This document shows positions 16,386 to 24,875 of a stretch of 32,741 bases of DNA, piece by piece (position 1 is the stretch's first letter; the number at the start of each line of letters is the position of its first letter). Position numbers and translations under genes: made by a program. The notes beneath the pieces are model-generated. The model ran no database searches and had not been told where the DNA came from. It saw only the letters and a list, made by a program, of their open reading frames with translations. The stretch comes from Lachnospiraceae bacterium (lineage in GTDB: Bacteria > Bacillota > Clostridia > Lachnospirales > Lachnospiraceae): positions 1 to 32,741 of the forward strand of contig JAEEOJ010000148.1 in NCBI GenBank assembly GCA_016284175.1, given 5' to 3'.

Positions 16386-17258
16386 ATGGAGATAAAAAAC
16401 TTACGCTACTTCCTTGCAGTAGCAAGAGAAGAAAATATGTCACACGCGGCCGAAATGATGCATGTAACCCAGCCGACTCTTTCCAAGGCACTCAAGGCAC
16501 TCGAAGAAGAACTGGGAAAGAAACTTTTTACCAGGCACAGTTTTTCAATAAAACTCACCGATGAAGGCATGCTTTTAAGAGACCGTGCAGAAGACCTTGT
16601 TGCAATGGCAGATAAAATAGAGCAGGAATTTGTATCCCTGGATGACATTACCGGAGGGGATATTTATTTTGGTCTTGCGGAATCATATCAGATAAGACTG
16701 CTTGCACGCGAAATAAAGAAATTAAAAGATAAATATCCTTCTTTTACATATCACATTACAAGCGGCGATACAGAGCAGGTAACGGAAAAGCTTGATAAAG
16801 GATTACTTGATTTTGCAGTTATATGCGATCCACCCAATACCGAAAAATATGAGTATCTTACTTTTCCCGATTACGACAGATGGGGTGTTGTTATGCTAAA
16901 TACCCATCCTCTTGCAAAGAAAAAAAGCATTAAAGTCTCCGATCTTTACGACCAGCCGCTTTACTGCTCCGAACAAAGCTGGAATTATGAAATTAAAGAA
17001 TGGGCCGGCGAACAACATCCCTTGCTTCACCTTGAAGGCTCATTCAGACTTTCTTACAATGCTTCAATGTTTGCAAAGGAAGGACTTGGGCTCCTTCTAA
17101 CTTTTGAACATTTAATCGATTGTTCAAAAGAAAGCGATCTTGTATTCAGACCGCTTTCTCCCAAACAAATAACAAAACTGTATTTAATCTGGAATAAGTA
17201 CCAGACTTTTACTCCTATTGCGGAGAAGTTTCTCGCACAGGTGCGTGAGTCTTTTTGA
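16386..17258 (+). CDS. LysR-family transcriptional regulator
   Basis: 290 residues from ATG 16386, chosen because GGAGG lies seven bases upstream and MEIKNLRYFLAVA is the standard LysR opening; an in-frame ATG at 16311 lacks a ribosome site. The winged helix-turn-helix occupies about 3-62 (NMSHAAEMMHVTQPTLSKAL). The effector-binding domain (about 90-290) opens with GDIYFGLAES. It is the only gene of the window on the plus strand and diverges from the alpha/beta hydrolase. The effector is unknown. Confidence 0.95.
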   Translation: MEIKNLRYFLAVAREENMSHAAEMMHVTQPTLSKALKALEEELGKKLFTRHSFSIKLTDEGMLLRDRAEDLVAMADKIEQEFVSLDDITGGDIYFGLAESYQIRLLAREIKKLKDKYPSFTYHITSGDTEQVTEKLDKGLLDFAVICDPPNTEKYEYLTFPDYDRWGVVMLNTHPLAKKKSIKVSDLYDQPLYCSEQSWNYEIKEWAGEQHPLLHLEGSFRLSYNASMFAKEGLGLLLTFEHLIDCSKESDLVFRPLSPKQITKLYLIWNKYQTFTPIAEKFLAQVRESF

Positions 17259-17277
17259 AGAACTCATAAAAGAAATA

Positions 17278-17376
17278 TTATTCTCTGTTTTTAAGCACTT
17301 CGTTCTCACTTATTCCTTTTTTGTAAAGAAGATATATCGTCAGTAAATACATCTCGCCTGCTTCATAAATTGCCAT
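17278..17376 (-). CDS. 32-residue ORF resembling the N-terminus of a DtxR-family regulator
   Basis: ATG 17376 lies inside the end of the S-component-like gene (14-bp overlap) and has GAGGAG five bases upstream, so it is likely translated. The first 20 residues, MAIYEAGEMYLLTIYLLYKK, resemble the opening helix of clostridial DtxR/MntR regulators (typically ...SGEMYLETI..L). The rest (GISENEVLKNRE, then stop) does not contain the expected helix-turn-helix, and I found no continuation in another frame before the LysR gene ends at 17258. Either it is the remnant of a lost metalloregulator gene at the end of a metal-related operon, or a genuine small protein. The family resemblance is from memory. 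Confidence 0.5.
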   Translation of the reverse strand: MAIYEAGEMYLLTIYLLYKKGISENEVLKNRE

Positions 17377-17953
17377 AATTCTCCTCAAGTTTTTCCGCGG
17401 ATTTTTTCATAATCTTTTGGACTAAAATAATGGATAAAACAGCTACCGGAATTACAAGTATAAGCATTACGAACAATAACGGATAATTTTGAATTACCTG
17501 CGCCATTTGAACATCGTAACCTGCTCTCATTTCTTCTACAGCCTCTTCCAGAGATTCGGCCGTATTGGTCCACCAGTGGATTGAATAAGCGTAAAAAGAA
17601 TATGCGAGGGGAATGAAACTGAATATAATTCCTTTCTTGTTTGTATATCCTAAAAGAAACCTTACTACTTCGCTAATAAGCGCAAGAACAATCAAGCCTA
17701 TAATAAGCGAACTTCCGCCCTCTCCGAATGCTATCAGTATTACAAGCAGAATACTGTTTAATGTTAAGGCTGCGCCAAAACATTTCCATCTTGAGGAAAC
17801 AAAAAAGTAAATGAAACTAAAGAATATCGGAAAAACGGTACCGACATATGCATAGCAAAAAGGATGAATTAATCCTGTTGCTGAACAAGCCATAAGTAAA
17901 ACAAGATAGATCAATGATGCAAGAGGTACTTGCCATAACAGTGTTTTTTTCAT
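17363..17953 (-). CDS. Six-TM membrane protein, S-component-like
   Basis: 196 residues with about six TM segments (5-23, 32-54, 58-77, 81-101, 108-127, 157-181) and a short extracytoplasmic acidic loop (128-155). Size and topology match ECF-transporter substrate-binding S components, and the protein recalls the MptD/Trep_Strep group, but no sharp signature is present. It follows the HMA protein and the methyltransferase, and a GTTAG-N6-CTAAC operator lies 14 bases before its ATG. AAAGGAGG precedes the start. If it is an S component it would need the EcfT/EcfA proteins encoded at 22639-24875. Substrate unknown. Confidence 0.65.
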   Translation of the reverse strand: MKKTLLWQVPLASLIYLVLLMACSATGLIHPFCYAYVGTVFPIFFSFIYFFVSSRWKCFGAALTLNSILLVILIAFGEGGSSLIIGLIVLALISEVVRFLLGYTNKKGIIFSFIPLAYSFYAYSIHWWTNTAESLEEAVEEMRAGYDVQMAQVIQNYPLLFVMLILVIPVAVLSIILVQKIMKKSAEKLEENYGNL

Positions 17954-17966
17954 ATAAGCCTCCTTT

Positions 17967-17982
17967 GTTAGTCTTGACTAAC
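17967..17982. promoter_or_regulatory. DtxR-like operator, box 1
   Basis: GTTAGTCTTGACTAAC has perfect 5-bp arms with a six-base spacer. It overlaps the HMA stop codon and lies just upstream of the S-component-like gene. A weak internal promoter (TTTACC 18008-18013, 17 bases, TAATAA 17985-17990) ends directly before it, the same geometry as the other boxes. Confidence 0.65.
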
Positions 17983-18358
17983 TGTTATTAACTTTTATTG
18001 AAAGCATGGTAAATCCTGCCTTGGATACAATCATGCCTGCAGTCTTTTCATCTATGGGAGCTTTGGATAAAAGAGATACCTCTTTTTTCTCAACGCTTGC
18101 CTTCGCCAACATACCTTCGTGTGAATTAAACTCATTTTCGATTTTTCTGACGCATCCGCTGCAATGCATTCCGTCAACTTTTAATGTGTAGTTGTAGGGA
18201 TAATTCTTTTTATTCTTATCCTTAACTTTGACCTTTGCAGGCAAAGCATCTTTCTCACCACAGCAGCTCGAACCGTATTTAATTCTTTTTATAATTCCTA
18301 AAACAGCCAATACTACTACGACTGCAAGTATTGCTATAACTGCTATCGTTCCGCCCAT
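17978..18358 (-). CDS. Membrane-anchored heavy-metal-binding (HMA) protein
   Basis: 126 residues. An N-terminal TM (3-23) is followed by KRIKYGSSCCGEK, reminiscent of small FeoB-associated Cys-rich membrane proteins. Residues 57-126 form an HMA/copper-chaperone-like domain with GMHCSGC (Cys66, Cys69). Such domains bind Cu, Zn, Cd or other soft metals through the CxxC. It sits 12 bases after the methyltransferase gene, with AAGGAAGG before its ATG, in a unit controlled by the DtxR-like operators. I infer a role in metal sensing, handling or delivery at the membrane. Confidence 0.85.
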   Translation of the reverse strand: MGGTIAVIAILAVVVVLAVLGIIKRIKYGSSCCGEKDALPAKVKVKDKNKKNYPYNYTLKVDGMHCSGCVRKIENEFNSHEGMLAKASVEKKEVSLLSKAPIDEKTAGMIVSKAGFTMLSIKVNNS

Positions 18359-18370
18359 AACATTCCTTCC

Positions 18371-18994
18371 TTACTTTGTTGCAATCACTGTAATCCAGGG
18401 TTTGGTTTCGTGGTGAAAAGATTTGATATCGGAAAATCCTGCGGTTTTAAGCGCAGATTTAATATCATCAATCGTATAGCACTTCATGCCGTCTATTATC
18501 TTTTCGAATTTAAGGCTTGCGCTGTCGGTTCCGTCAGATTCGTTAACTATCATAAAAGAACCGCCCGTCTTTAATACTCTTGCAACTTCGGAAAAACATC
18601 TCTCGAGTCCCGGCCAGAAATAGATTGTTTCAAAAGCTGTAGCAAGATCAAACTTTTCTTCGGGTAAATTGAGTGCTGATACATCGCCCTGATTTACTTC
18701 CATTTTCTTTGCTTCAATCGCTTCTTTGTTGTAATCTCTAGCCTTTGCAACTGATACTTCGGAATAATCAATTGCAGTTACATATCCGGAGGGATATTTC
18801 TTTAATATCTCTCCTGCATTTCTTCCTCCGCCACATCCTATTTCCAATACTTCTGACGGAGAATCTATAATAAGATGTGCTATGCCCCAATCAGCCATCT
18901 TCGCATGTCCGCCGTTCATTCCATTTACCATCATTTTTCCAAGTGTGCCTTCAGGCTTTCTCGTCTGACTCACAAAGTTTTTGTAAAGACCCAT
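18371..18994 (-). CDS. Class I SAM-dependent methyltransferase
   Basis: 207 residues. Motif I VLEIGCGGGRN is at 49-59, the acidic end of beta-2 is AIDYSE, NQGDVSALNLP and FDLATAFETIYFW follow, and the post-motif region is VLKTGGSFMIVNE. It belongs to the UbiE/Methyltransf_11-type fold; the acceptor is not predictable. Its N-terminus (RKPEGTLGKMMVNGMNGGH) is a recognisable variant that I recall next to metallophore-type ABC/ECF transporters in Clostridia. It is the first gene of the unit behind promoter A and operator boxes 2 and 3. AAGGAGG precedes ATG 18994. Confidence 0.92.
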   Translation of the reverse strand: MGLYKNFVSQTRKPEGTLGKMMVNGMNGGHAKMADWGIAHLIIDSPSEVLEIGCGGGRNAGEILKKYPSGYVTAIDYSEVSVAKARDYNKEAIEAKKMEVNQGDVSALNLPEEKFDLATAFETIYFWPGLERCFSEVARVLKTGGSFMIVNESDGTDSASLKFEKIIDGMKCYTIDDIKSALKTAGFSDIKSFHHETKPWITVIATK

Positions 18995-19010
18995 TATATC
19001 CTCCTTGTAG

Positions 19011-19026
19011 GTTAGCCGAACCTAAC
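19011..19026. promoter_or_regulatory. DtxR-like operator, box 2
   Basis: GTTAGCCGAACCTAAC, perfect arms, in the leader of the methyltransferase unit, 43 bases from box 3. Confidence 0.75.
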
Positions 19027-19038
19027 TAATTATACGTT

Positions 19039-19078
19039 TAATTGGCGGTTAAAGTTAGTCTGCTTTAACCGCCAATTA
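19039..19078. promoter_or_regulatory. Perfect 16-bp inverted repeat containing DtxR-like box 3
   Basis: TAATTGGCGGTTAAAG and CTTTAACCGCCAATTA are exact reverse complements around an eight-base loop. Inside, 19054-19069 reads GTTAGTCTGCTTTAAC, an operator with one mismatch. The element covers the predicted start of transcription (about 19073) and would put a stable hairpin at the extreme 5' end of the mRNA. No U-run follows, so it is not a normal terminator. The equivalent in cassette B is imperfect. Confidence 0.75.
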
Positions 19079-19079
19079 G

Positions 19080-19108
19080 TTTATATCACACTATTTCGTA
19101 TGTTTCAA
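19080..19108 (-). promoter_or_regulatory. Promoter A (methyltransferase-HMA-S-like unit)
   Basis: Minus strand TTGAAA (19103-19108), 17-base spacer, TATAAA (19080-19085). The whole promoter lies in a 30-bp block (19081-19110) identical to the block in promoter B. Confidence 0.82.
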
Positions 19109-19134
19109 TAACAAATTTTGATTTTTTTACATTT

Positions 19135-19163
19135 TGGCACTAAATCCCCGTCCCCCTGTGTCA
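19135..19163. repeat. REP-like element, copy A
   Basis: TGGCAC-N17-GTGTCA, 29 bp, core TAAATCCCCGTCCCCCT. The final TCA is also the stop codon (TGA) of the upstream ABC transporter gene. Same size and core as the copies at 25601 and 32235. Confidence 0.75.
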
Positions 19164-20891
19164 TGATTGCAGCGAAACCATATGAGCATATGTTCCGTTT
19201 GACTTCATCAGCGAGTCGTGATTGCCTTGCTCAATTATCTTTCCGTCAGATATAACAAGTATCTGGTCGGCATCTTTTATGGTCTTTAATCTGTGGGCGA
19301 TTACAAGCAAAGTTTTATTTTTGCATAATTCGGAGATTGCTTCCTGAATTGCTCTCTCATTATCTGCATCCACACTTGCCGTTGCTTCATCAAGTATAAC
19401 TATCGGAGCATCCTTTAATATACATCTGGCTATGGATATTCGCTGTTTCTCACCACCGGAAAGTGAAGCGCCGCCTTCACCGATGACGGTATCAAAGCCG
19501 TTTGGAAGTTGCATTATAAAGTCATAACATCTTGCTTTCTTAGCCGCTTCTTCCACCTCTTCTCTCGTAGCATTGGGACGTCCGATTGCTATATTGTTGT
19601 AAACCGTATCCTGGAAAAGATATACTCGTTGAAATACCATACTTATCTGATCCATCAGATTTCCAAGAGGTATGTCTTTTATGTTCTCACCTTTTACAAG
19701 AATTTTCCCGTTTTCTATATCCCAAAATCTCGCAAGAAGAGAAGCCACGGTTGATTTGCCTCCTCCGGAAGGTCCCACAAGGGCTGTCATTTCACCTGTA
19801 TTGATCCTAAAAGAAATATTCTTAAGAACATCTTTTTCTGTATATCCGAAACTAACGTTGTCGTATTCAATTTCAGCATCGCTGTCAATATTTGAATTGT
19901 ATGCTTCTAATACTATTTTTCCATCATCCACTAATTCTTCTGCGGCAAAAACTTCTTCTATTCGATCAAGTGCGGCATCCGTTACCGTAAGTCTTGCCAT
20001 CTGACCGTAGTAAGCCTTTATGGATGTAAACAGATCAAACAAAAACAGAGTCATGCCCATCATATATACATCCGTCATCTCTCCGTAAACAAACATTAAA
20101 GCCGACAATGCAAGCATCAGAGATGTTCCGATACCGAATGTAATATAAAGTGCTCTTGCGCAGGGTGCGTAAGCCATCTCAAATCCGATACTTTCCCTGC
20201 AGCTTTTTTTGAATTCATCCGAAAGTCTTTTGGACTTTTCCCCGAGCATGTTATATGACTTGATAATTCCTATTCCTTCTGCAAAATCAAGCACTTCCTC
20301 CGTAAGAGATTCGCTTCCTTCCTGCTTGATGACAGAATGTTTAAGTGATGTCTTAAGCATCCAGTCTCCGACTAAAAGAAACGCAACGACTATGATAACC
20401 GAAACTATTCCAAGTCTTATATCCATGAAAAACATCATTGCAACCATGAGTGTCTGAGAGATAATAAATGTTACGAGTTCCGATAAAACACCCATGCAGT
20501 TTTCTTCGATAAATACCATGTCGGTCGAAAGAACCGCGCTTATTTTTCCGATATTTCCTTCAGTGAAAAATCCCATCGGCATTTTCCTTAAATGATCGCC
20601 GAGGCGCATTCTCATATCTGCAAAAACCTTATAACCCGTTGCAGACTGCAATACATTGTTTATATGTTCAAATACAGCTTCTACTATTACACTCAATGCC
20701 AAAATCAGGCCAAAAATCAGGCACTTTTGTTTGGTCATTGTTCCCTGCATAAAGAAGTTTATAACCAGAAATCCAAGCATCAAAGGCGCTTTCATCATAA
20801 TGCCTTTTAAAAATGATGTAATATACGATGCTCTGATGGTTCCTTTATATTTGCCTGTAATTCTTACAATTCTGTGCAGTATTTTTAACAT
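19161..20891 (-). CDS. ABC half-transporter (TMD-NBD), second of a pair
   Basis: 576 residues. Six TM segments lie within 1-300, followed by a nucleotide-binding domain: Walker A GPSGGGKST 373-381, signature LSGGEKQ 477-483, Walker B with LDEA 500-503. It has the exporter fold, but paired half-transporters of this kind (IrtAB, YbtPQ) import siderophores. It starts one base after the stop of the partner gene, with GGAGGC as ribosome site, so the two should form a heterodimer. Being last in an operon that begins with an ECF module and DtxR-like boxes supports a metallophore or metal role. The stop codon lies inside REP-like copy A. Confidence 0.93.
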   Translation of the reverse strand: MLKILHRIVRITGKYKGTIRASYITSFLKGIMMKAPLMLGFLVINFFMQGTMTKQKCLIFGLILALSVIVEAVFEHINNVLQSATGYKVFADMRMRLGDHLRKMPMGFFTEGNIGKISAVLSTDMVFIEENCMGVLSELVTFIISQTLMVAMMFFMDIRLGIVSVIIVVAFLLVGDWMLKTSLKHSVIKQEGSESLTEEVLDFAEGIGIIKSYNMLGEKSKRLSDEFKKSCRESIGFEMAYAPCARALYITFGIGTSLMLALSALMFVYGEMTDVYMMGMTLFLFDLFTSIKAYYGQMARLTVTDAALDRIEEVFAAEELVDDGKIVLEAYNSNIDSDAEIEYDNVSFGYTEKDVLKNISFRINTGEMTALVGPSGGGKSTVASLLARFWDIENGKILVKGENIKDIPLGNLMDQISMVFQRVYLFQDTVYNNIAIGRPNATREEVEEAAKKARCYDFIMQLPNGFDTVIGEGGASLSGGEKQRISIARCILKDAPIVILDEATASVDADNERAIQEAISELCKNKTLLVIAHRLKTIKDADQILVISDGKIIEQGNHDSLMKSNGTYAHMVSLQS

Positions 20892-20892
20892 T

Positions 20893-22626
20893 TTATGCCT
20901 CCTTTATCTTCCATGTGCTTGCGCTGACGGAAGCATCCCAGAATTTTTTGTATTCCTCGCATGCAGATAAAAGATTGTCGTGTGTATCTGCGGCTATGCA
21001 TAAACCATCCTTCATTACACATATTTTATCCGCGTTCTTTACCGTGGATAATCTGTGTGCTATGACTAAAACGGTCTTATTCTTAATAATTTCATCTATC
21101 GCAGCATTCATCTTTTCTTCGTTTTCGGGATCCATAAAAGCTGTTGCTTCATCAAGAACTATAATCGGAGCATCTTTTAGAATTGCCCTTGCAAGAGAGA
21201 TTCTTTGCCTCTCGCCGCCCGAAAGCTGCTTGCCGCCGTCTCCCGCCATGGTGTCTATACCTTCGGGAAGTCTTCCAAAGAATTCATCGCACTGAGCTCT
21301 CGAAGCAGCTTTTAACACTTCTTCTCTGGTGGCATCAGGTTTGCCTATGAGAATGTTTTCATACAATGATGTATTGAAAAGGAACTGCTCCTGTGAAACG
21401 AAAGCAACCTGATTGTTTAATGCTTCCAAAGTCATGTCTGTTATATCCTGGCCACCAATTTTAATCTTTCCTTCGTTTAAGTCGTAATAATGTACCAAAA
21501 GTTTTGCCAGCGTGGATTTACCGCTTCCGGATTCACCTACAAGCGCCGTGGTTGTACCCTGCTTCATCGTAAGATTTACTCCGTGTATAACTTCAATGTC
21601 TTCATATCCGAAATGAATATTTTCAAATACAACATCTCGGTTTTCTCCCCTGAAATCGGAATTTCCTTCTTTTAGAGGAGGATTGTCCATAAGTTTTTCG
21701 AGTTCATCAATCTTGTAATTTAACTGAGGGAACTTGCCCGCGAAACTTAACGCTTTTAAAACCGAAGGCCCTACCGCAAATGACATGCACATTACAAGAA
21801 TCAATCTGTCAAGTGTTAATGCATTAGACAAAATCATGGAAGAGCCTATTGGCAGAATAAGAAGTGTAAGGCAGGGCAAAACACTTGAATATACAGCCAT
21901 CCATGGCCAGCAGACCTTATACCATGCTATCGTAAAATCACGATAAGCTCTGACAGTCTCTCCGAATTTTTTATACGAATCACCATCTTTGTTAAATACC
22001 TTAACGACTTCCATTCCGTTTACATACTCAACAATTGTGTTATTCATTCTGGCTGCCGATTCATAATAATCGTTCATCTTGGCCATACCGGCTTTCATCA
22101 TCATGCCCATTGCAAGCATTCCGACAAAAAGAGGCACAAGAGATAATAATCCGAGTCTCCAGTCGACTATAAACATGAGAATAATAATCAGGACCGGAAT
22201 AAATATATTTGCTATTCCTTCCGGTATTGCATGCGCCAAAAGGATTTCTATCATATCGATATCATCCGTAAATATTTTCTTGATACGTCCCGTTCCGAGA
22301 TTCTGAATATTACCGAGCGGTTGTTTTTCAAGTTTTCGCTGGAGGGATATTCTGATGTTTTTCAGTGTGTTATACGCACTTACATGCGAAAAACACAATC
22401 CCTGAACATACGAAAACGCAAAGATCATTTCACAAAGCGCAACCAAAAGGACGCGGATAAAAATATACTTAATGTCTATATGTTCTCCTCTCGTTAAGGG
22501 AGATATTATCTGATACAAAAAGAAATAGGGAGCAACATTGGCGATAATTCCGATGCACATTAATATCGCCGCCCATACTGTATACTTTTTGTATTCACCC
22601 ATATACGGGGCAACTTTTTTAAACAT
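20893..22626 (-). CDS. ABC half-transporter (TMD-NBD), first of a pair
   Basis: 577 residues. TM segments lie within 15-300. The nucleotide-binding domain has Walker A GESGSGKST 364-372, signature LSGGERQ 468-474 and LDEATA from 491; the D-loop reads FMDP instead of SLD, a small deviation. There is no siderophore-interacting domain such as the one at the N-terminus of IrtA. AAAGGAG precedes ATG 22626. It starts 12 bases after the EcfA-type gene, with its partner following directly. I infer a heterodimeric importer or exporter of a metal complex; direction of transport cannot be read from the sequence. Confidence 0.93.
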   Translation of the reverse strand: MFKKVAPYMGEYKKYTVWAAILMCIGIIANVAPYFFLYQIISPLTRGEHIDIKYIFIRVLLVALCEMIFAFSYVQGLCFSHVSAYNTLKNIRISLQRKLEKQPLGNIQNLGTGRIKKIFTDDIDMIEILLAHAIPEGIANIFIPVLIIILMFIVDWRLGLLSLVPLFVGMLAMGMMMKAGMAKMNDYYESAARMNNTIVEYVNGMEVVKVFNKDGDSYKKFGETVRAYRDFTIAWYKVCWPWMAVYSSVLPCLTLLILPIGSSMILSNALTLDRLILVMCMSFAVGPSVLKALSFAGKFPQLNYKIDELEKLMDNPPLKEGNSDFRGENRDVVFENIHFGYEDIEVIHGVNLTMKQGTTTALVGESGSGKSTLAKLLVHYYDLNEGKIKIGGQDITDMTLEALNNQVAFVSQEQFLFNTSLYENILIGKPDATREEVLKAASRAQCDEFFGRLPEGIDTMAGDGGKQLSGGERQRISLARAILKDAPIIVLDEATAFMDPENEEKMNAAIDEIIKNKTVLVIAHRLSTVKNADKICVMKDGLCIAADTHDNLLSACEEYKKFWDASVSASTWKIKEA

Positions 22627-22638
22627 TTCTTTACTCCT

Positions 22639-24147
22639 TTACTTAAGTTCTATAAATTTCTTCAGGCCATCGACTGAAGTACTGTCTATCCTGTAGCTGT
22701 CAACAACCGATCCGTTATCCATTTGAATAACATAGTCGCAGCATTTTAAGATAAATTCATAATCATGCGTTATTATCAGAACCGTTTTGCCGATTCTTTT
22801 TAATTCTTTAATCAAATCCGCAACAAGATACATATGGTTAAAATCCAAACCGCTCGTAGGTTCATCGAAGATGATAATCGGTTTGCTTGATGCAATTCCA
22901 GATGCTATGGCGGTTCTTTGTTTTTGTCCGCCGGAAAGCGCCATTGGGTGCACGTCACAATAATCCGAAAGGGATAATTTATCCAAGATTTCTTTGGCTT
23001 TCGCTTCCTTTTCTTCCTTATCCGTTTTCCTGTCAGTCATACTCAGCATTACTTCATCAAGCACGCTCTCGGTAAAAAGCTGATGATTAACATCCTGCAT
23101 AATCATGTAGCAGTTTCGAAGCCTTTCGGAATTGCTTAACTTTTTGCCTTTGTAAACAATCGAGCCTTTATTTCTTCTTTCCAATCCGCATATATTTCTG
23201 ACAAGTGTACTTTTTCCCGCACCGTTGTGACCGATAATGGCAATCACATCATTGCAGGGAACCGATAAATCGGGGACACTGACAGAGTGCTTTTTATCCT
23301 TGTATGAAAAGAAAAAATCTTTGAATTCAAGCTGATTTCCCGGTTCGTTTTGCATCGGGCGAAAATCATTTTCAAACGGTACATCCTCAAGCGATAAAGC
23401 ACGAAGTCCCAAATCTTCGCAATCTTTATACTTCAAAAGAGAGATTTCTTCTTTGTTTAAATCTTTTTTTATTTCACCGTTTTCCATGACAATCATTCTG
23501 TCTGCAAGGTCTTTTAAAAAGAACAGTCTGTGTTCGGCTATTACAATCGTCTTGCCCTGATTTTTCCATTCTTCGAGAGTGTTTTTCAATCTCCTTATTG
23601 CACGATGATCAAGATTGGACGAAGGTTCGTCCAGTACGATTATTGTCGGAGAAAGAACATCTATGCCGGCACATGCAACCATTTGCTTTTCGCCGCCGGA
23701 AAGATCGAATATATTTCTGTCTAAAAGACTTTTAATATGCATGGAATAAGCAGTATCGATTATCTTCGATTTGATTATTTCGGGATCGATGCATTGATTT
23801 TCAGCCGCAAATGCAATCTCATCGGTCGTGTTGACATTGAAAAACTGTGATCTCGGATTTTGAAAAACGCTTCCTACTTTTTCCGAGACATCGTATATAG
23901 TCATCTCTTTCGTATTTTTTCCGTCAAGATATATTTCTCCTATCAGCTCACCGTTATAAAACTTTGGAATAAGACCGTTTATAAGTCTTATGATTGTCGT
24001 CTTCCCGCAGCCTGAAAAACCCGTCAATACAACGAATTCTCCGTCGTTAATCTTTAAGTTTAAATCCTTAACTCCGACAGCATCTTTTTTATTGCCCTCA
24101 GCATCGGTTATATTGTATTTAAAAATGACATCTTTAAACTCAATCAT
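22639..24147 (-). CDS. ECF transporter ATPase, two NBDs in one chain
   Basis: 502 residues from ATG 24147, selected because TGAGG lies six bases upstream; the longer reading from 24237 would run back into the EcfT gene. Two full ATPase domains are fused: the first with GFSGCGKTT 43-51, LSGGEKQ 149-155 and VLDEPSSNLD 171-180; the second with GHNGAGKST 306-314, LSGGQKQ 404-410 and FDEPTSGLD ending at 435. Fused EcfA-EcfA' ATPases of this kind work with one EcfT and a dedicated S component, as here. It follows the EcfT gene by eight bases. Confidence 0.95.
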   Translation of the reverse strand: MIEFKDVIFKYNITDAEGNKKDAVGVKDLNLKINDGEFVVLTGFSGCGKTTIIRLINGLIPKFYNGELIGEIYLDGKNTKEMTIYDVSEKVGSVFQNPRSQFFNVNTTDEIAFAAENQCIDPEIIKSKIIDTAYSMHIKSLLDRNIFDLSGGEKQMVACAGIDVLSPTIIVLDEPSSNLDHRAIRRLKNTLEEWKNQGKTIVIAEHRLFFLKDLADRMIVMENGEIKKDLNKEEISLLKYKDCEDLGLRALSLEDVPFENDFRPMQNEPGNQLEFKDFFFSYKDKKHSVSVPDLSVPCNDVIAIIGHNGAGKSTLVRNICGLERRNKGSIVYKGKKLSNSERLRNCYMIMQDVNHQLFTESVLDEVMLSMTDRKTDKEEKEAKAKEILDKLSLSDYCDVHPMALSGGQKQRTAIASGIASSKPIIIFDEPTSGLDFNHMYLVADLIKELKRIGKTVLIITHDYEFILKCCDYVIQMDNGSVVDSYRIDSTSVDGLKKFIELK

Positions 24148-24155
24148 ATTGGGCC

Positions 24156-24875
24156 TCAGAAAATAAAGAAAATTACAAGCATCGCAATTAATGCAACAAT
24201 CAACATCACATCGAACACTTTCATTCTGACATCGCATATGTGAGTTCTTTTTTTATGCGCTCCCAGTCCCTTGGTTAGAGAAGCTGCCGACAAATCATTG
24301 GCAATCTGAACCGTCGACATCATTATGGGGACTAAGATATATTCGATATATACAAACGGATTTTTAACCGTCTTTCCGATTCCGCGCATTTTCATTGCAT
24401 CATGTATTGAGGAATACTCCTCTTTTAGAGTCGGAAAGTACCTGAACATAACGGACATCGGTATCGTAATGACTTTGGGAAAATGCATTTTATCCATGGC
24501 AGTTACGAATTCGCTGACTGATGTTGACTTAACCACATACCATCCGCAGAGATAACTCGGACCGAATCTTGAAATAATTCCGCATATAATCATTATTACA
24601 AGATTCAGAACACCCTGAGTTTTGGGGACGATAAATCCTTCACACAGTTCAACGCATAAAAGAATGAAAAGATATCCGAATGCCGATTTAAACTGCCTGA
24701 CCGATAAAAGAAGAACAAACGGAATAAAGGTGCAGATGATACGAAGTATGTATTCCACACCTGTCAATTTTCCGCTCATCATAATGATTCCGACTGCAAT
24801 CAGAATCATTATCTTTGTTCTCGGATCTATTTTTAATCCTGTTTTTTCAGTTGTTAACTGAAGTCCGATATCCAT
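24156..24875 (-). CDS. ECF transporter transmembrane component EcfT
   Basis: 239 residues. It opens with KIDPRTKIMILIAVGI, typical of CbiQ/EcfT, has about five TM segments, and carries the two coupling motifs near the C-terminal half: AMKMRGIG (about 162-169) and AASLTKGLGA (about 201-210), the counterparts of the two A-R-G motifs; the second has Lys for Arg. The ATG shares one base with the stop of the S-component gene (TAATG). It couples the fused ATPases to the membrane S component. Confidence 0.93.
   Translation of the reverse strand: MDIGLQLTTEKTGLKIDPRTKIMILIAVGIIMMSGKLTGVEYILRIICTFIPFVLLLSVRQFKSAFGYLFILLCVELCEGFIVPKTQGVLNLVIMIICGIISRFGPSYLCGWYVVKSTSVSEFVTAMDKMHFPKVITIPMSVMFRYFPTLKEEYSSIHDAMKMRGIGKTVKNPFVYIEYILVPIMMSTVQIANDLSAASLTKGLGAHKKRTHICDVRMKVFDVMLIVALIAMLVIFFIF

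Noticed and set aside
19039..19078. Terminator after the ABC transporter pair
   Set aside because: The stem is perfect but no U-run follows in either direction, and it lies downstream of a promoter -10; an operator or leader hairpin fits better.
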